DNA of 64,000 nucleotides, taken from positions 5,662,336-5,726,335 of the forward strand of contig JASSKH010000019.1 of the NCBI GenBank assembly GCA_031763025.1. Direction: 5' to 3'. Every line of letters begins with the position of its first letter. The first letter of the stretch is position 1. Shown one piece after another: positions 31,020 to 44,502 of the stretch. Both the position numbers and the translations under genes were made by a program. The stretch comes from Macrocystis pyrifera (lineage: Eukaryota > Sar > Phaeophyceae > Laminariales > Laminariaceae). Under the pieces are notes generated by a model. It was not told the origin of the DNA, did no database searches, and saw only the letters and a list, made by a program, of their open reading frames with translations.

Positions 31020-32239
31020 TTCAGTCACCGTGCTCGTCCTTTTAGAGAGTGTTGCTTCCTGTCGCGGCCGACAAACCAAGCGAGGAAGTTTTCTCTCTTT
31101 TGTTTTACGCTTGCCATCCCACAATTTAGTACTGTACAGGTGTTGCCGGGGGAAAAAACGCGTGGAATTGGTGTGGGATAATAACTGAGAAAAGGAAAGG
31201 AGCTGGAGAAAACATGTCTATCAAGAAACACAGCCCGAGAGGATGGGATATATCACATATACAACATATAAAACACGTAGAACATACCAGGAGTATCGTA
31301 AGGAGCAGCGATCAGCAGGCATGTACATTATGCATACCTGGTATGGTGCAGCATATTATGTGCACCGAGAAGATAGTGATAGAGAGTCCGACGAAATTCT
31401 CCCAGCTTTTGTTTTGAATTTTACAAACATATCAAATCCGTTATTCGCGCGATCTTATCATCACACACACATAAAAAAAACGAGATTCGACAAAACCCTC
31501 GCTCTCGCAGCTGATCGGGCATACTTACCAACATCATCATCGTGCGATCCCCCCCCCCCCCCCCCCCCGCCCCTGCCCTTCTTTCTGGCGAACATAATTG
31601 ATGCACATAATACATTAACCTGAAGGCTCAAAATTTTCCAATATGTTTGCTTGTATCTGTTACCTTTACTTTCGTACGGAATATACCACTCTGTGGCACC
31701 GTTACTTCTTCTGTGCTCTGCTGCGTTACTTCAGCAGCGACCTATTAATAGTCTTGCCATTGCTTTGGTGGAAGTAATAATCACTGACCATCTCTTCTAT
31801 ATGCAGGCAACACAAGAAATGCAGACGTGTACAGCGACATGTTAATCTACCGGTACTGTTCTACTGGTGTGATCACTGGCGTTCTCTCCTCAATGCAGGT
31901 ACTACCGAACGGAGTGATACCATGTGCTTGGATTGGATTCCCAATCATGTTGCAGTTGCTATTGACTCGACTACTCCTATTTGCTGCTGCACTTACACCG
32001 GCGATTTTACACAGGCTTCCTGAGACGGAGACGTTGTGGCGATCTGACGGTGTAGCTGATCGCATCTGAGGTTTGCACGTATTTCGTGCGCTGTCTCTGA
32101 GTCACAGATGTCTACCTAATAAGGACAAACTGTAATGATGGCATTGTGTTCGGCGGGAGAAGTCTTCGGTCTGCTGCATGACCGAGTGGAACGCGTTGTT
32201 AAACAGGTGTGTGATTTCAACGTCGGCGAACATTGCGCC
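31020..32239. other. No gene supported; 20-nt poly(C) at 31549-31568
   Basis: Frames on both strands are short. The uninterrupted C-run at 31549-31568 is the only distinctive feature. 31800-32069 has a hydrophobic frame that could be chance. Confidence 0.3.
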
Positions 32240-32319
32240 GGCCGGCACGTGACGAACTATGGCCCTGCCGCTGTTGACCAGCTCGGGGGTGAAAAAGTCG
32301 TCTTTAACGCGCGAGCTGT

Positions 32320-32962
32320 AGTACGGTTGTCGGTGACAGGTATCGCTCCCGTGCTGTCTCAGTTTACGAGAATCGCCTTGATGGGTTGGAAGACCAGCTC
32401 TCCCAAGATATCACTGAGGCGGATCGCCGGCCGCTTTCTTCGTCCCGTAGCTGAGTGCTACCATCTCCACTTCCACTGTTGATCGCGCTGTCAGCGTCCG
32501 CGTTTGGCAAACATACCGTCAGTGTCTGTATCTTGGCTCGGATGCCCATGGGCCCTCCGTTTAGGGAGACGAGGAATCCTGATATTGTCATGCGGATAAT
32601 AATATATCCGCTACGGCCGTGGATGTCGCAAGTGGCTCTCTGTCGTCCTGCGTTGGGTACGAAAATCCTGTCTCGCGACGTTTTTCTGCGGTCGCCCTGC
32701 CGCCACCATTGGCGTCTGAAGTTCCTTCAACTGACGGTGGATTTCTCTATATAGAGCTCGGCTTGTGTGGAAACGTGAGTCAGGCACACCTCACAAGAAT
32801 CTGGCGCGATCCCTGGCGAGACAGGCGGGGTCGGTCCGTCGACCTCTGGCAACGATGACTCAATTGCTGCTCCGGTGACGCAGATGACATTGATCCAAGA
32901 ATCGCATGTGATGCTGCTGATCCAGCCGATGCTCCCGTGATCCCAGATGATATTATTTCACA
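32320..32962 (+). pseudogene. Decayed coding-like region, unidentified
   Basis: Successive plus-strand phases carry protein-like pieces. Around 32335-32445: YENRLDGLEDQLSQDITEAD, a coiled-coil-like stretch. Around 32590-32858: SATAVDVASGSLSSCVGYEN, then STDGGFLYIELGLCGN. Around 32875-32964: DADDIDPRIACDAADPADAP and VIPDDIISQ before a TGA. A GGAAAC/GTGAGT junction near 32772 matches a 5' splice-site consensus. Breaks between the pieces make it non-functional or multi-exon. No family recognised. Confidence 0.3.
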
Positions 32963-34847
32963 GTGACCCCTGGCGCTGATGCTCCGACGACCCAAGAATA
33001 AAAAATTGACATTCCGGCGATCCCCGTTGATGCTGTTCCGGGGAGTGAACAGCGTATTGGTGCTTTGCTGGTGATTTTGAACACCCTGTTCATCTCTTGT
33101 ACTTGGTGTGGTTTCTCGAGTTATTTGTCAGAAACGGCTTTTCTGATAGCGGCTTGGTAGGCTGGCGTCGAGAGTTCTGTGTCGCCAGTTGGGTTGGGAG
33201 TTGACTCGAGTATACGGATGTTAGCGCGGGGTTGCCATTGGGGCAGCCCCGGGGGGGGTCACCCCTTCTCCAACCCCCCTTTCCGGGCGGGGGGTTGCGC
33301 ATAAATGTAATACAACTACGAAAGCAAAGTGCAAACTGCTAGATTCGAGGTATCTGCGTAGATGCGCGTATCATTTACTCTACGTACTGCTGCTCTTGGA
33401 CACCAACGATACGCCAACGGTACTCTAACGGTACCCCAACGGCATCGAGGTCAACAACGTGCGGGGAAGGGAGTGCGTCGCACAACAAACAGTACAACAC
33501 AAAAACGAGAGGGTTGGTATATCGCGTCATTCTCGGTGGCCATCAAACGGTACGGCTGGGATGGGAGGACGTCCTCGTATGCATCTTCGCCCAGGACGGA
33601 AGCATAAGCTCCTTTATACACTAGTAGTAGCATCAAACGGTCATTATAACTTCGTTCAGAGCGGTACGTGGTGTGATACATGTAATATGATACGGTACAT
33701 ATTGCAAACTTGGTAGGTAGCGAAATCGTTGCTTTCAGACCTGCAATAATTTGAAGACAGCTCTGAAAACCTACACACCCCGTCGAACGCGAGATCGAAA
33801 CAACTCACCAACCTCGCAAATACGAGATTTTGAGTAATTTTTTCGATCTCAAAACTTGTTTTTTCTTCATACGTACATTTATTGAAAAAAAGAAAAAGAA
33901 AACAGCGGTGAGATCAAGGATTTTTGGTCGAAACTCATTCTATACAAGCTGTGTGCGATGCTTCCATCGCGTACCACATTAGAGTATCCCGAACTAATGC
34001 TGTATGGCTGTACGTAGAAGCAGCCAAACACGACATGATACTACTAATAACGCACCCAGGTGATTAGCATATCATCCATATGTTCTAGAGAGGGTATCGA
34101 AGCATACGGACAATTCCACGGCGAGGGCAAAAAGGGCAAAAAGGGCTGAACCACTCTCGCGACGAACAAAATGGTGCAAGTCATTTACATACAGCAGCAT
34201 GGACCCGCCAACAAAAAACACCGAATCTGGGCAAGCCTGAGATTCTTATCGGGGCGCCATCTTCAAACAACCTTGAGCACAGGTTATTATATAGGATTTA
34301 GTGTACAATTCACCACTTGAGCCGTTGTGCTTAACCCAATTTTCTTAGGGTTCTCCAAAAAGCGAGAATAGGTTCTTATCATCAACAGGCACTTTCTTAT
34401 TGGCGGGCCTACACCGTACCGCACCGGGGGGAAGGTGGAGAAGAGTCTGTCACGAGACCCCGCGCCTGTGTTATGACTCTTTCGTCATAGAAGGGATGAG
34501 AAACAAGGGAGAATTTAATAAAAGGGATGGGGAAAAAAAAACATGACAATATCACACCACATCAACACATGCGTATACAAGGCATGTACAACAGCAGTAA
34601 ACATGATAAAAAACACCTGGTATATAGACAAAAGGCTGCCGCAATCAAGCCGTTGGTGAGAAATAGCACATCTTCTGGGGAGACATTGTCCGCAAAAATC
34701 ACGCTCTATTGCTGTATAACCGAGACAGTAAACGAGGCTTGCTGAATTTCAAGCTGATTTACCACATCTTCTCGAGAGGCCTGTCAGCATATATATACCT
34801 GTCAAGTAGCACAGCAAAAAAAAAAATCAGCGTGTCACGCACTGGCT
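32963..34847. other. No gene seen
   Basis: About 1.9 kb of mixed composition with short frames only. Two GGGCAAAAA repeats occur at about 34124-34145. The interval ends at the left boundary of the Ngaro-like element. Confidence 0.35.
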
Positions 34848-35053
34848 TTTGGTTGTCCACTTCCACGAAAAAATGCTTGATATTAATTGAAGAAGCCGAA
34901 ATGGTGGGGGGGGGGGGGCTGCCCTGGCGCGTCCCCCCCCCTGCATGCGTACGCCTTCCTTACCCCTATATAAAATAGCCGGAGGGAAGAGAGAAAGGGG
35001 GGTTGCCTCGTCCCTTTCGCTTGCTTACGCCTCCCACCCCGTTCCACACAAAC
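34848..35053 (-). repeat. Ngaro split direct repeat B2
   Basis: Matches B1 (35894-36096) base for base with few changes: GGTTGTCCACTTCCACGAAA, ATTAATTGAAGAAGCCGAAA, a G-run of 12-14, then GCCGGAGGGAAGAGAGAAAG and the CACACAAAC end. It forms the left (3') terminus of the element. Confidence 0.9.
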
Positions 35054-35578
35054 GAAACGCGGTCGACCTCCTTACCGGTCGCGCTCCGCTAGTGGAACGC
35101 CTCCCCCAGACGCCGCCCCGCCGGGGACCCACCTCGACTGCCAAACGATTATGAGTGTAGTGATTCCGTTCCAAACGGCCCGTGCGATCGGGATTAGGCC
35201 ACTACTAATCGACCACTATGTGCTTGTGCTTTCGGGTGGTTCCGTTTCGAAAGGCCCGTTCGTACCGGGAACCCACCACAATTGCTAACCGATTATTGAA
35301 TATGGTGATTCCGTTTCTAACGGCCCGTGCGATCGGGATTATGCCACCACTTAATCGACCACCACTTACGCGTGCTTTCTAGTGGTTCAGTTTCTAACGG
35401 CCCGTGCGATCGGGAACCCACCACGAAAACCAAACGATTAATATGTAATGATTCCGTTTCAAACGGCCCGTGTGATCGGGATTAAGCCATTACTAATCGA
35501 CCACTGTGCCTCCTTCCCCTCCGTTTGCCCATCCGCCGTGGAAATTTGTTGCGGGAGGGTGGGCGGGAAAAAAACAAC
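35054..35578 (-). repeat. Spacer between A2 and B2 with 145-bp tandem repeats
   Basis: From 35149 a unit of about 145 bp is repeated two and a half times (starts near 35149, 35293, 35438), each with GATTCCGTTTCAAACGGCCC and GTGCGATCGGGATTA, then a half-unit with GGTTCCGTTTC and GGGAACCCACC. In described Ngaro elements A2 and B2 adjoin, so an internal satellite here is unusual. It may be an insertion or a lineage-specific extension of the terminus. Confidence 0.75.
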
Positions 35579-35893
35579 TAGACGACTCCCTGACGTCCCC
35601 TGCCCGGTTCTATTCAGCTCGTGCAGGGCCTTGCCCGTCCGCTATCTATCCTGGATACTCGCTGCACCGACGACCCCGCTTCACACCGCTCTACCGCTGC
35701 TTGCTCGTATCTGAACTGCTTTGGTCTTTCTTCCTCAATCATCAGGAACTATTATTTTCATTCTTACTCCCGTACTAAACATCCCTTGTTATTATATGGA
35801 AACCCCCCGAAACCGTCTCATTCCTTCACTGGTTTATCTTTTCTACCCGTTACCCCCAAACACCAGGTTGCCCCTACGACAACCTTCCTCTTT
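35579..35893 (-). repeat. Ngaro split direct repeat A2
   Basis: Near-identical to A1 at the other end of the element: GTCAGCTCGTGCAGGGCCTT-like start, TCTGAACTGCTTTGGTCTTT, CATCCCTTGTTATTATATGG and ACGACAACCTTCCTCTTT end. It is immediately adjacent to B1, as expected for the internal junction made by the circular intermediate. Confidence 0.9.
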
Positions 35894-37760
<1,867 letters not shown>

Positions 37761-37823
37761 TCTGCGTTCAGTTTCTCGGGAATCTGTTCCTCTCGCTACC
37801 TAGTCAGACCATCTGCCGACCTG

Positions 37824-39875
37824 TTATTGACCCCCCGTACGTGCCTTGCCTGAAAACACCACCTTCCCCTTGCTTCCAACGCCCCCATCATTCTCATCAA
37901 TGCCCCTACTCTCGCTTGTTTTTTCTCCCCCCCCCCCACGACACCTCTTTACCCAGGTTACGGCTGCTTCGTTATCTGCCCTCATCAAAACTGCCTCCCC
38001 CTTCCTACCCGGTCTCTCTCCCCTCATGTCTACCATTACGAATGCCGTCACCACCATGGCCATGACCTCCAACAGGTTAATGGAAATTAAATCAGCTACC
38101 GCCTGCCCCCCCCTTGTCGTACGTTTCTGCACCTCTTCTGGCAGGGCGAATCTCCAGTACACCCCCGTTTCCATGCACAACCCCCCTATCGTTGTCAATG
38201 AAGCGTCCGAAAACCAGGTTCTACTCGGCCGTTGCTTCACGAAGCTGAAAGACGGTGCTGTTATGCTCTCTCCCCCGTACCCTCCCCCCGTCTCCAAAAA
38301 CCATCTCCACCATCCCACGTCTGCCATGAACTCCCGCAACAACCGTAAAATTCGTCTCGCTTCCTTCTGCTTTCTAAACCTACCCCACGCACCCCCCCCC
38401 CCCTGGCCCGCTCCACCCCCTCAAGATGCAGATTAGATAACTGCAGAAGCCGACGGACGAAGTACCGTCCGGGCCGGATTACAAAGGATGCGTGGTGCAA
38501 CTTCCCTGCTAACACTACCACCTCCCTCACCGTTGCCGTCTACCGCCCTGCTGGCCACTGTGCCAATCGCGCGCGTAATTCGTCCACCTTTCGTTTCGGG
38601 AGGGCAATAGTCATGCTCTCTGTGTCAACATCTTACCCCAACACCTCTTGTTGCGTTGCCCAGCCTGTCACCTTTTCCCCCGAAAGTAACGGCTCCTCCC
38701 CTTCTGACCTCTCGCCCATAGCCTGCTCGTGGATTCCCGCTAGCGATCGAGACAAGTCCAAACACCGCGCCCCTTCCGGATCCCACTGAACCTCCACTGA
38801 GATGGCATCATCCTTAAAAAAAAAAACACAAAGGCTGGGTCGTCCGGTCCTCCCCCGTGCGCTGGCCGCACTACGCACTCTGCCGGCCACTGTGCTATCG
38901 GACACCCCGCTGCCTGCGCAACCGTCACGTGCTCTACCGCGCGGTCTCCCGCCCTCGAGAACGACACGGATGCTCTCGTGGTGTTGCGTTGCGCATGCTG
39001 CACCGCAGCTGATATCACGCCCCACCACCCCGGACTACCCCTCCACCCAAACTGCAAGCGCAAATCGACGAAAAGCTACTCCCCCAGTACGTACCCGAAA
39101 GCCGCTGCACCGTCAGGGTCTACTGGGATCTGTCTGGACGCATTTTTGACGTCTATTTTTTTAATAAGAATTCGCGCTCGATCCCCGAACTTAACCCTCA
39201 ACCCCAGTACCCTTTGTTTAACCCTCATACATCATCCCCGCCAGCGCACATGCCGGGATCTCATCCCAATCCGTCGTCGAGTTCACCGACCCGCGCCCAT
39301 TTTCGTGCTCGAATGTCATGTCGTGGATTATCCTTATCTTTTCGCGCTCTTCTACTACCCCAACTGGGGACACCCGCAGTCCCGGAGCCTTCTCTGCTTG
39401 CTTCTTTGGGAAAACAATCGCCCGCCCTGCCCCCCCCCGCCATGTCCGCAACCGTTTTTTCCCACACTGCGTCGCTAAATTTCTGCTCGCTTGAATGGTT
39501 TCCATATGCCAGTTCCTGTGCAAGGTCTCCCCCTGGCCCAACGTCTACTGGTACCCCCACGCGCGCTATGTGCCTCAACTTGTCGATTTCCGGGAATTGG
39601 TGCTTGTCCCCGAAGAACGCTCGTACGCGCTCTGGATCCATGTGGGGTGCTGTCAACGAACCCCTCAACCATTGCACAACCCTCCCTACCCCCCCTTCCC
39701 CCGCCTCGGTTACTCGCGACAAGACTGCCCCAGCCGTCGTAGCTAAAACTCGCACTAAGCTTGCCGCCTTCACCGATTTCCCCGACACCTTCCCCAACAA
39801 AACTTGTGCAACCTCCCAACGCTTCTGATCTTCAACGCGCCGGCCGGATATCGCACCTATCTCTGACAAAACCAC
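37824..39875 (-). pseudogene. Ngaro reverse transcriptase and RNase H
   Basis: Minus-strand phases in order. 39875-39261: N-terminal part (FFGDKHQFPEIDKLRHIARV). 39420-39218: RT palm entry REKIRIIHDMTFEHENGRG. About 39063-38985: LRLQFGWRGSPGWWGVISAA. About 38820-38740: FFFKDDAISVEVQWDPEGAR, the Asp-Asp catalytic block with Lys where Val or Ala is usual, beside an A12 run (38816-38827) where the phase slips. 38530-38440: KLHHASFVIRPGRYFVRRLL. 38342-37950: RNase H with WFSDASLTTIGG, NLLEVMAMVV and RADNEAAVTWVKRCRG supplying the Asp, Glu and Asp. The domain order RT-RNase H before the recombinase is typical of Ngaro/DIRS. At least four phase changes make it inactive. Confidence 0.85.
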
Positions 39876-42300
39876 CGACCCCGGAGTCGGACCCCCCTTC
39901 TGGCCAAGCGCCCAACTCGAACCCCCCGCCGTCGCCCTCGTTGCCGTCGCCCCCGAGCTCGTGACGATTGCTCGCTTGGTTGGCTCCGCTGTGCCACGGA
40001 GCCCGTGTCCTCATTTCTTCGCCGGCCCGTCGTTTCCCTCCCTTCCTTCTCCGTCCCCCGTCCTCCTCCCCCACCCTCCCCCGTCCCCCTCCCTCTTACG
40101 CTTCCCCAAACCGCCTCCGTCTCTCGGCAGATATGCACCCTTCGGGGTTTGTAGCTGCCTTCGTGCCTGTACCTGCACGGCAGCCCCTTCTGAGGCTCGT
40201 GGAGGCACGCACCGAGTTCCTCATAATCCCGGCAGGGTCGGTCGTACGCTCCTTCTCCCCCTCCCCCCCCCCCGTCCCCTCCCCGTCCGCCTGCCCCCCC
40301 CCGCCCCGTCCCCTCCGCCCCCCCCCCCCCGCCCCCCCCACCCCCATTGCTCCCCGTCCCACTCCTTGCTCGTCCCCCCCCCCCTCCACCCCACCCCCCT
40401 GCGGCCCCGCTTCCGCTTGTCCCCCCCCCCCCGCCCCCCCCCCCCCCCCCCCCCCCCCCTCCCCGTCCTCTCTTGTACCCCCCCGCGGCGTGCTCCTCGG
40501 CGTGTCCTACATCCCCCAGGTGGATGGGCGCTGCCGTGACCCACGTATGTGTCCGCGAGAACGGCGGTAAGGGCAACGAGTGAACGTCGCTCGGCCCTGG
40601 AAACGTGCTGATTTCCTGTTTCAACATATGTGCTTGCCGGGCCACCTCCTCCGACCACTCCTGGAGGTCTTGTTAAAACATTGCACGAGTTTTGCTTTAA
40701 ACTGCTCCGACAGGGCCACCTGCGTGTTCTGCGCGTGGAACGTCCTCACCCCTTGCGCGACCACCCGGAAACGCTCCACCAGCTTATTCGTCCTACGCAG
40801 CGACGCTTGGCCAAAGGCTTTGTTTCCGTCCACCACGTACTGCATGAGGTGCGTCAACAAAAAAAACACTGCCTCCACCCTGTGGTCCAGCGACACCTGC
40901 GCGCTCCCTCCCCCGAAGCCAAAATGGTCCCTCTGCGCGAAATTCCGCACATCAATGTTGCTCAGCGCTGCTACCTGCTGTGCCCCTTCCCCCTTGACGA
41001 TGAAATTCCCTATAATCGTGCCCAAAGCATCCGCCGAATCAAAGGGTGGGGGTTTCCCATCCCCGCGCAGTGATGACCAGACCACTGTTGTGCGGTTGCT
41101 CTTGCGCCACATCGTCTCTGCTACTGATGGCTTGCTTCCCCGCTCCCCGCCTCCCCACCCCCATCCCTCCCCCCCCCCCCCAACCTTGCAACCCGGACGA
41201 GAAATTCGATGCTCCTCCCTCCCCCCACTGCGGCCTGGTGCTGAGTAATGAACTGATGCCGTCCCCGCACCAGGGAGCTGCCTCGGGCTGTGACTGCCGG
41301 TGCAACATCCATGCTCCCCTCTCCCACGGACTTGTCTCCTCCCCCGCCCACCCCCACTGTCCTTCGGGTGCCCCCATCTGCTGCTGTCGCGACCCCGACA
41401 CGTCTATCTCCCAACTCGCTTACATCCCCGAACCCCCCCAGGTCTGACTGCTGCTGCTGCTGTAGCTGCATGCTTGGCCGCTGTTGCCGTTGTCGCGGGT
41501 TCGGTACTCCCCCGCCCCAACCTATCCCCCCCCCCCCCCCCCCCGCGTTTTCTCTGCCGCATTGCTCTGATGCCCACCCTTGTTGCTGCTGCTGCTGCTG
41601 CTGTGACCCCCCCCCTGTATGCCCACCCTTCTTTCTGTGGTGCCCACTCTTGCTGTCGCTGCTGTGGTGTGGCCCGGCTATGCGGCTGCTGCGGTGCCCA
41701 CCCCTGCTGCTGCTGCTGCTGCGGCTGACCTCCCGGGCCCCAGGGTGCCTGTGAGGGCCTGTTAGATTTCGTGAGCTGATTGCTAGCCCGCCTCCCCCCC
41801 CCGCCTCCTGCCGGTACGAACTCCTTCCACCCGACCATGGGGGGCCCTGAGACTCGTTTCCGGGGAAACATTGGTCGTGGTGCTGCAGTGTGGCATGTTG
41901 AATGGCATTTGACTGCTCGCGGTTCCCATACGAGCCGTTCCCCCGCCCCCTACCCTGCGACGTGTACCCCCCCCTACCCCTACCCCCCCCCTACCCGACC
42001 GCATTTGAGCTCCTTGGTGTACAATCTGGCTACCCTCAAAGTGCACGTTCCTACTCGTACTCAGGCCACTCAGGGTATTTGCTCGCACTCTACCGTCGTC
42101 GTTGTTGCCCGACCCTCCTGCTGAAGACTGATCGTCCTCCGCATTACCGGCCGCCCCGTTCCCTTGGGTCGACCCCCGCCTTGGCCCTGGGCCTCCCAAC
42201 AAGATTGTCGTGCTCCTCGTCCTGCTGCTGTATCGCGGTAAGACGTTCCCCCATCCTGCCCGTCGACCCTCCCAACGCACGGGCTCAACGACTGCTGACC
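39857..42300 (-). pseudogene. Ngaro Gag-like ORF1 with CCCH-type zinc finger
   Basis: Overlapping minus-strand phases from about 42288 to 39857. The first third is Gly/Arg/Gln-rich with a poly-Gln from CAG repeats (near 41700 and 41590). 41112-40621 is the conserved core (DALGTIIGNFIVKGEGAQQV, HLMQYVVDGNKAFGQA, KLVERFRVVAQGVRTFHAQN). After a long Gly run, 40234-40163 encodes PCRDYEELGACLHEPQKGLP followed by CRYRHE, a C-x8-C-x9-C-x3-H zinc finger of CCCH layout rather than a retroviral CCHC knuckle. Gag binds element RNA; this copy is broken by phase changes at several C-runs. Start codon not resolvable. Confidence 0.7.
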
Positions 42301-42303
42301 ACT

Positions 42304-42623
42304 TGACGACTCCTTGACGTCCCTTGCCCGGTTCTAGTCAGCTCGTGCAGGGCCTTGCCCGTCCGCTATCTATTCTGGATACTCACTGCACGACGACGAC
42401 CCCGCTTCACACCGCTCTACCGCTGCTTGCTCGTATCTGAACTGCTTTGGTCTTTCTTCCTCAATCATCCGGAACTTCTATTTTTTTCATTCTTGCCCCC
42501 GTACTAAACATCCCTTGTTATTATATGGGAAACCCTCCGAAACCGTCTCATTCCTTCACTGGTTTATCTTTTCTACCCGTTACCCCCAAACACCAGGTTG
42601 CCCCTACGACAACCTTCCTCTTT
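42304..42623 (-). repeat. Ngaro split direct repeat A1
   Basis: The 5' terminus of the element on the minus strand; matches A2 along its whole length apart from scattered substitutions (for example an extra run of T in the middle). The boundary with flanking DNA is at the CTCTTT end. Confidence 0.9.
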
Positions 42624-42822
42624 TGCTGAAAAACATTGAATCACCCTGCCACAACCGAGGGAAACGGCGCATCTCCTGGAGAGGTCATGCCAGCATGTAT
42701 CATGCATAGTTCGAAGTATCCTATATAACATCACATCACCTCAGCGTAACAACAAACCACGCACCAATACTGTACGTACAGTCATGGCCCGGTACGGCTA
42801 GCTACTAGAGTACCACGGACTA

Positions 42823-42931
42823 CTCTTAAGGGGGTCACAGTAAACAGGACCAAATAATATTAGCAAAAATAGGTTAATATGTAGGTTTTTGTGTGTACCG
42901 CAGGTCCTACTTACTATGGTCGCCCCCGTAA
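42823..42931 (+). mobile_element. MITE family A, copy 6 (worn)
   Basis: Core intact (CAAATAATATTAGCAAAAAT, then TAGGTTTTTGTGTGTACCG). The terminal repeats are degraded: left TTAAGGGGGTCACAGTAAAC, right TTACTATGGTCGCCCCCGTA. Confidence 0.7.
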
Positions 42932-44391
42932 AACCTACAGGAGTGGTCTATAGTGCCGGTATAGTATGCGCCAGCCAAAAAAAACGGCACTATGTATGGC
43001 GGCAACCAACCGGCACTATTTAATCCGCACACTGGCACACTATTAATAGGTAATCTCATCAGTGCCAAGCCATTTCACCGGTACTACGGCAGGCACCCGG
43101 CATAATAGAGGGACCAGACCCCCGCTGCAACGCATGAACCACGGCGCTGGAACAAGGCTGCCGCATTCAAGGCGAACGCTCATCTTCTTCACGAGAGGGG
43201 AATGTCACCATACGCATACAGTAGTGGGCATCCCGACTAAAGAGAGCGAGCACGCTAAGACACTACAGCAGCACAGCCAACGAGAGGCCAAATCAGCGGG
43301 AAGCCCGCCCACACCACAGCACCACAGTTAAACATTTCCCACGCCTGTGGATGCGAGAGAAAGCTATACACCGTACCGTAGATAACCTCTTTTGGGACTC
43401 CGAAAGAGCGACTTCAACACCGACAAGTTCGGGTGCTATCAGTCGTCGACGAGCACCATGACCCTAACAGCACAGGTGGACGACGTTGCGACCGTGCCGT
43501 CCGAGTCGTTGCATCAACTGTTGTAACTAGGACAAAACCATGTTGTGCAGACTACCATCTCCCGATCAACGCGGCTAACGCTTCTGCAAATCATACATCA
43601 CTTTTTTTGTTACCGTCCATGTCTCCGCCCGACTTCCCACAAGGGTTATACATACGAGACGTGCTTTCGGCCTGCACCGCATTTCTCCTCAACCAGTTAG
43701 CTGTATGTACTACTGCAGTCCGGTTTTGGGGGACAAACCGGTCATAGTTTGAGAGGTTTGCTTCCGAGACGGGACTGCCTTACTAAACGGGCCAAGTCGA
43801 GGAACCTCCTAACCCTAACCACCGAACGATGTTATGGTGCACCAGCGCATACCGCACACCTCGCGCGCAAAAGCCAACACAGCCCCTCGCACGACCTTCC
43901 AACCCTGCTGTTTTTTCTCGGAGACAAGGCAGAGTATATACATACGCGCAGAGGGAAGCGACTCAGGACCTCGACGAGACACTCCCAAAAACCCACCATT
44001 ATTTTTTTTCGTCGTCTGTGTGTGTCACCTGTGTTCTCGAGAAAATCCGCTCGCCCCCCCCCCCCCCCCCCCCCCGCCCCCCTCCTCCTCGCGGAGGGAG
44101 GTGGAGGTGGAGGTGTGGTATCGTCCGGTGTCACACGATATCACCCACTGCCACTATATAGCCGCGACCCTAAACGACGCGGCCGCAATTGACCCATTTA
44201 GGACTGCAGTTTCGTTTCCGGGACAAACTACTTAAGAATTAGAGTGTTTCGTGTCGAAAACGGGACGACGGCCCTGAAGCATTAGAGTGAACGTCAACAG
44301 CACATATTTGACCAATAACAGGGGTAGCACTTTTCGACAAAAATGGTTCCGACTGACCGGGTTCCTAACCCCAACAGCGTCGGAAAACCAC
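42932..44391. other. No gene supported
   Basis: Frames to 147 residues occur on both strands around 43430-44235, but they are biased and overlap a C-run (44056-44075). CGGCACTAT recurs three times near 42985-43020. A CCTAACCCTAACC pair lies near 43808. Nothing coding is convincing. Confidence 0.35.
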
Positions 44392-44394
44392 TAA

Positions 44395-44502
44395 AACGGG
44401 GGGGCATAGTAAACAGGACCAAACATTGTTCGTAAAAATAGCGAAATATAGAGGTTTTAGGTGTGTACCGTAGGTGCTATTTACTATGCCCCCCCCGTAA
44501 TA
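44395..44502 (+). mobile_element. MITE family A, copy 7
   Basis: Left end ACGGGGGGGCATAGTAAACA, right end TTTACTATGCCCCCCCCGTA, a G/C-run-expanded version of the family terminal repeats, with the standard AGGACCAAACATTGTTCGTA core. Confidence 0.75.

Noticed and set aside
39961..40570. Long plus-strand Pro-rich ORFs (about 200 residues)
   Set aside because: Shadows of the Gly/Arg-rich Gag on the minus strand; the CCCH finger and Gag core are on the minus strand.
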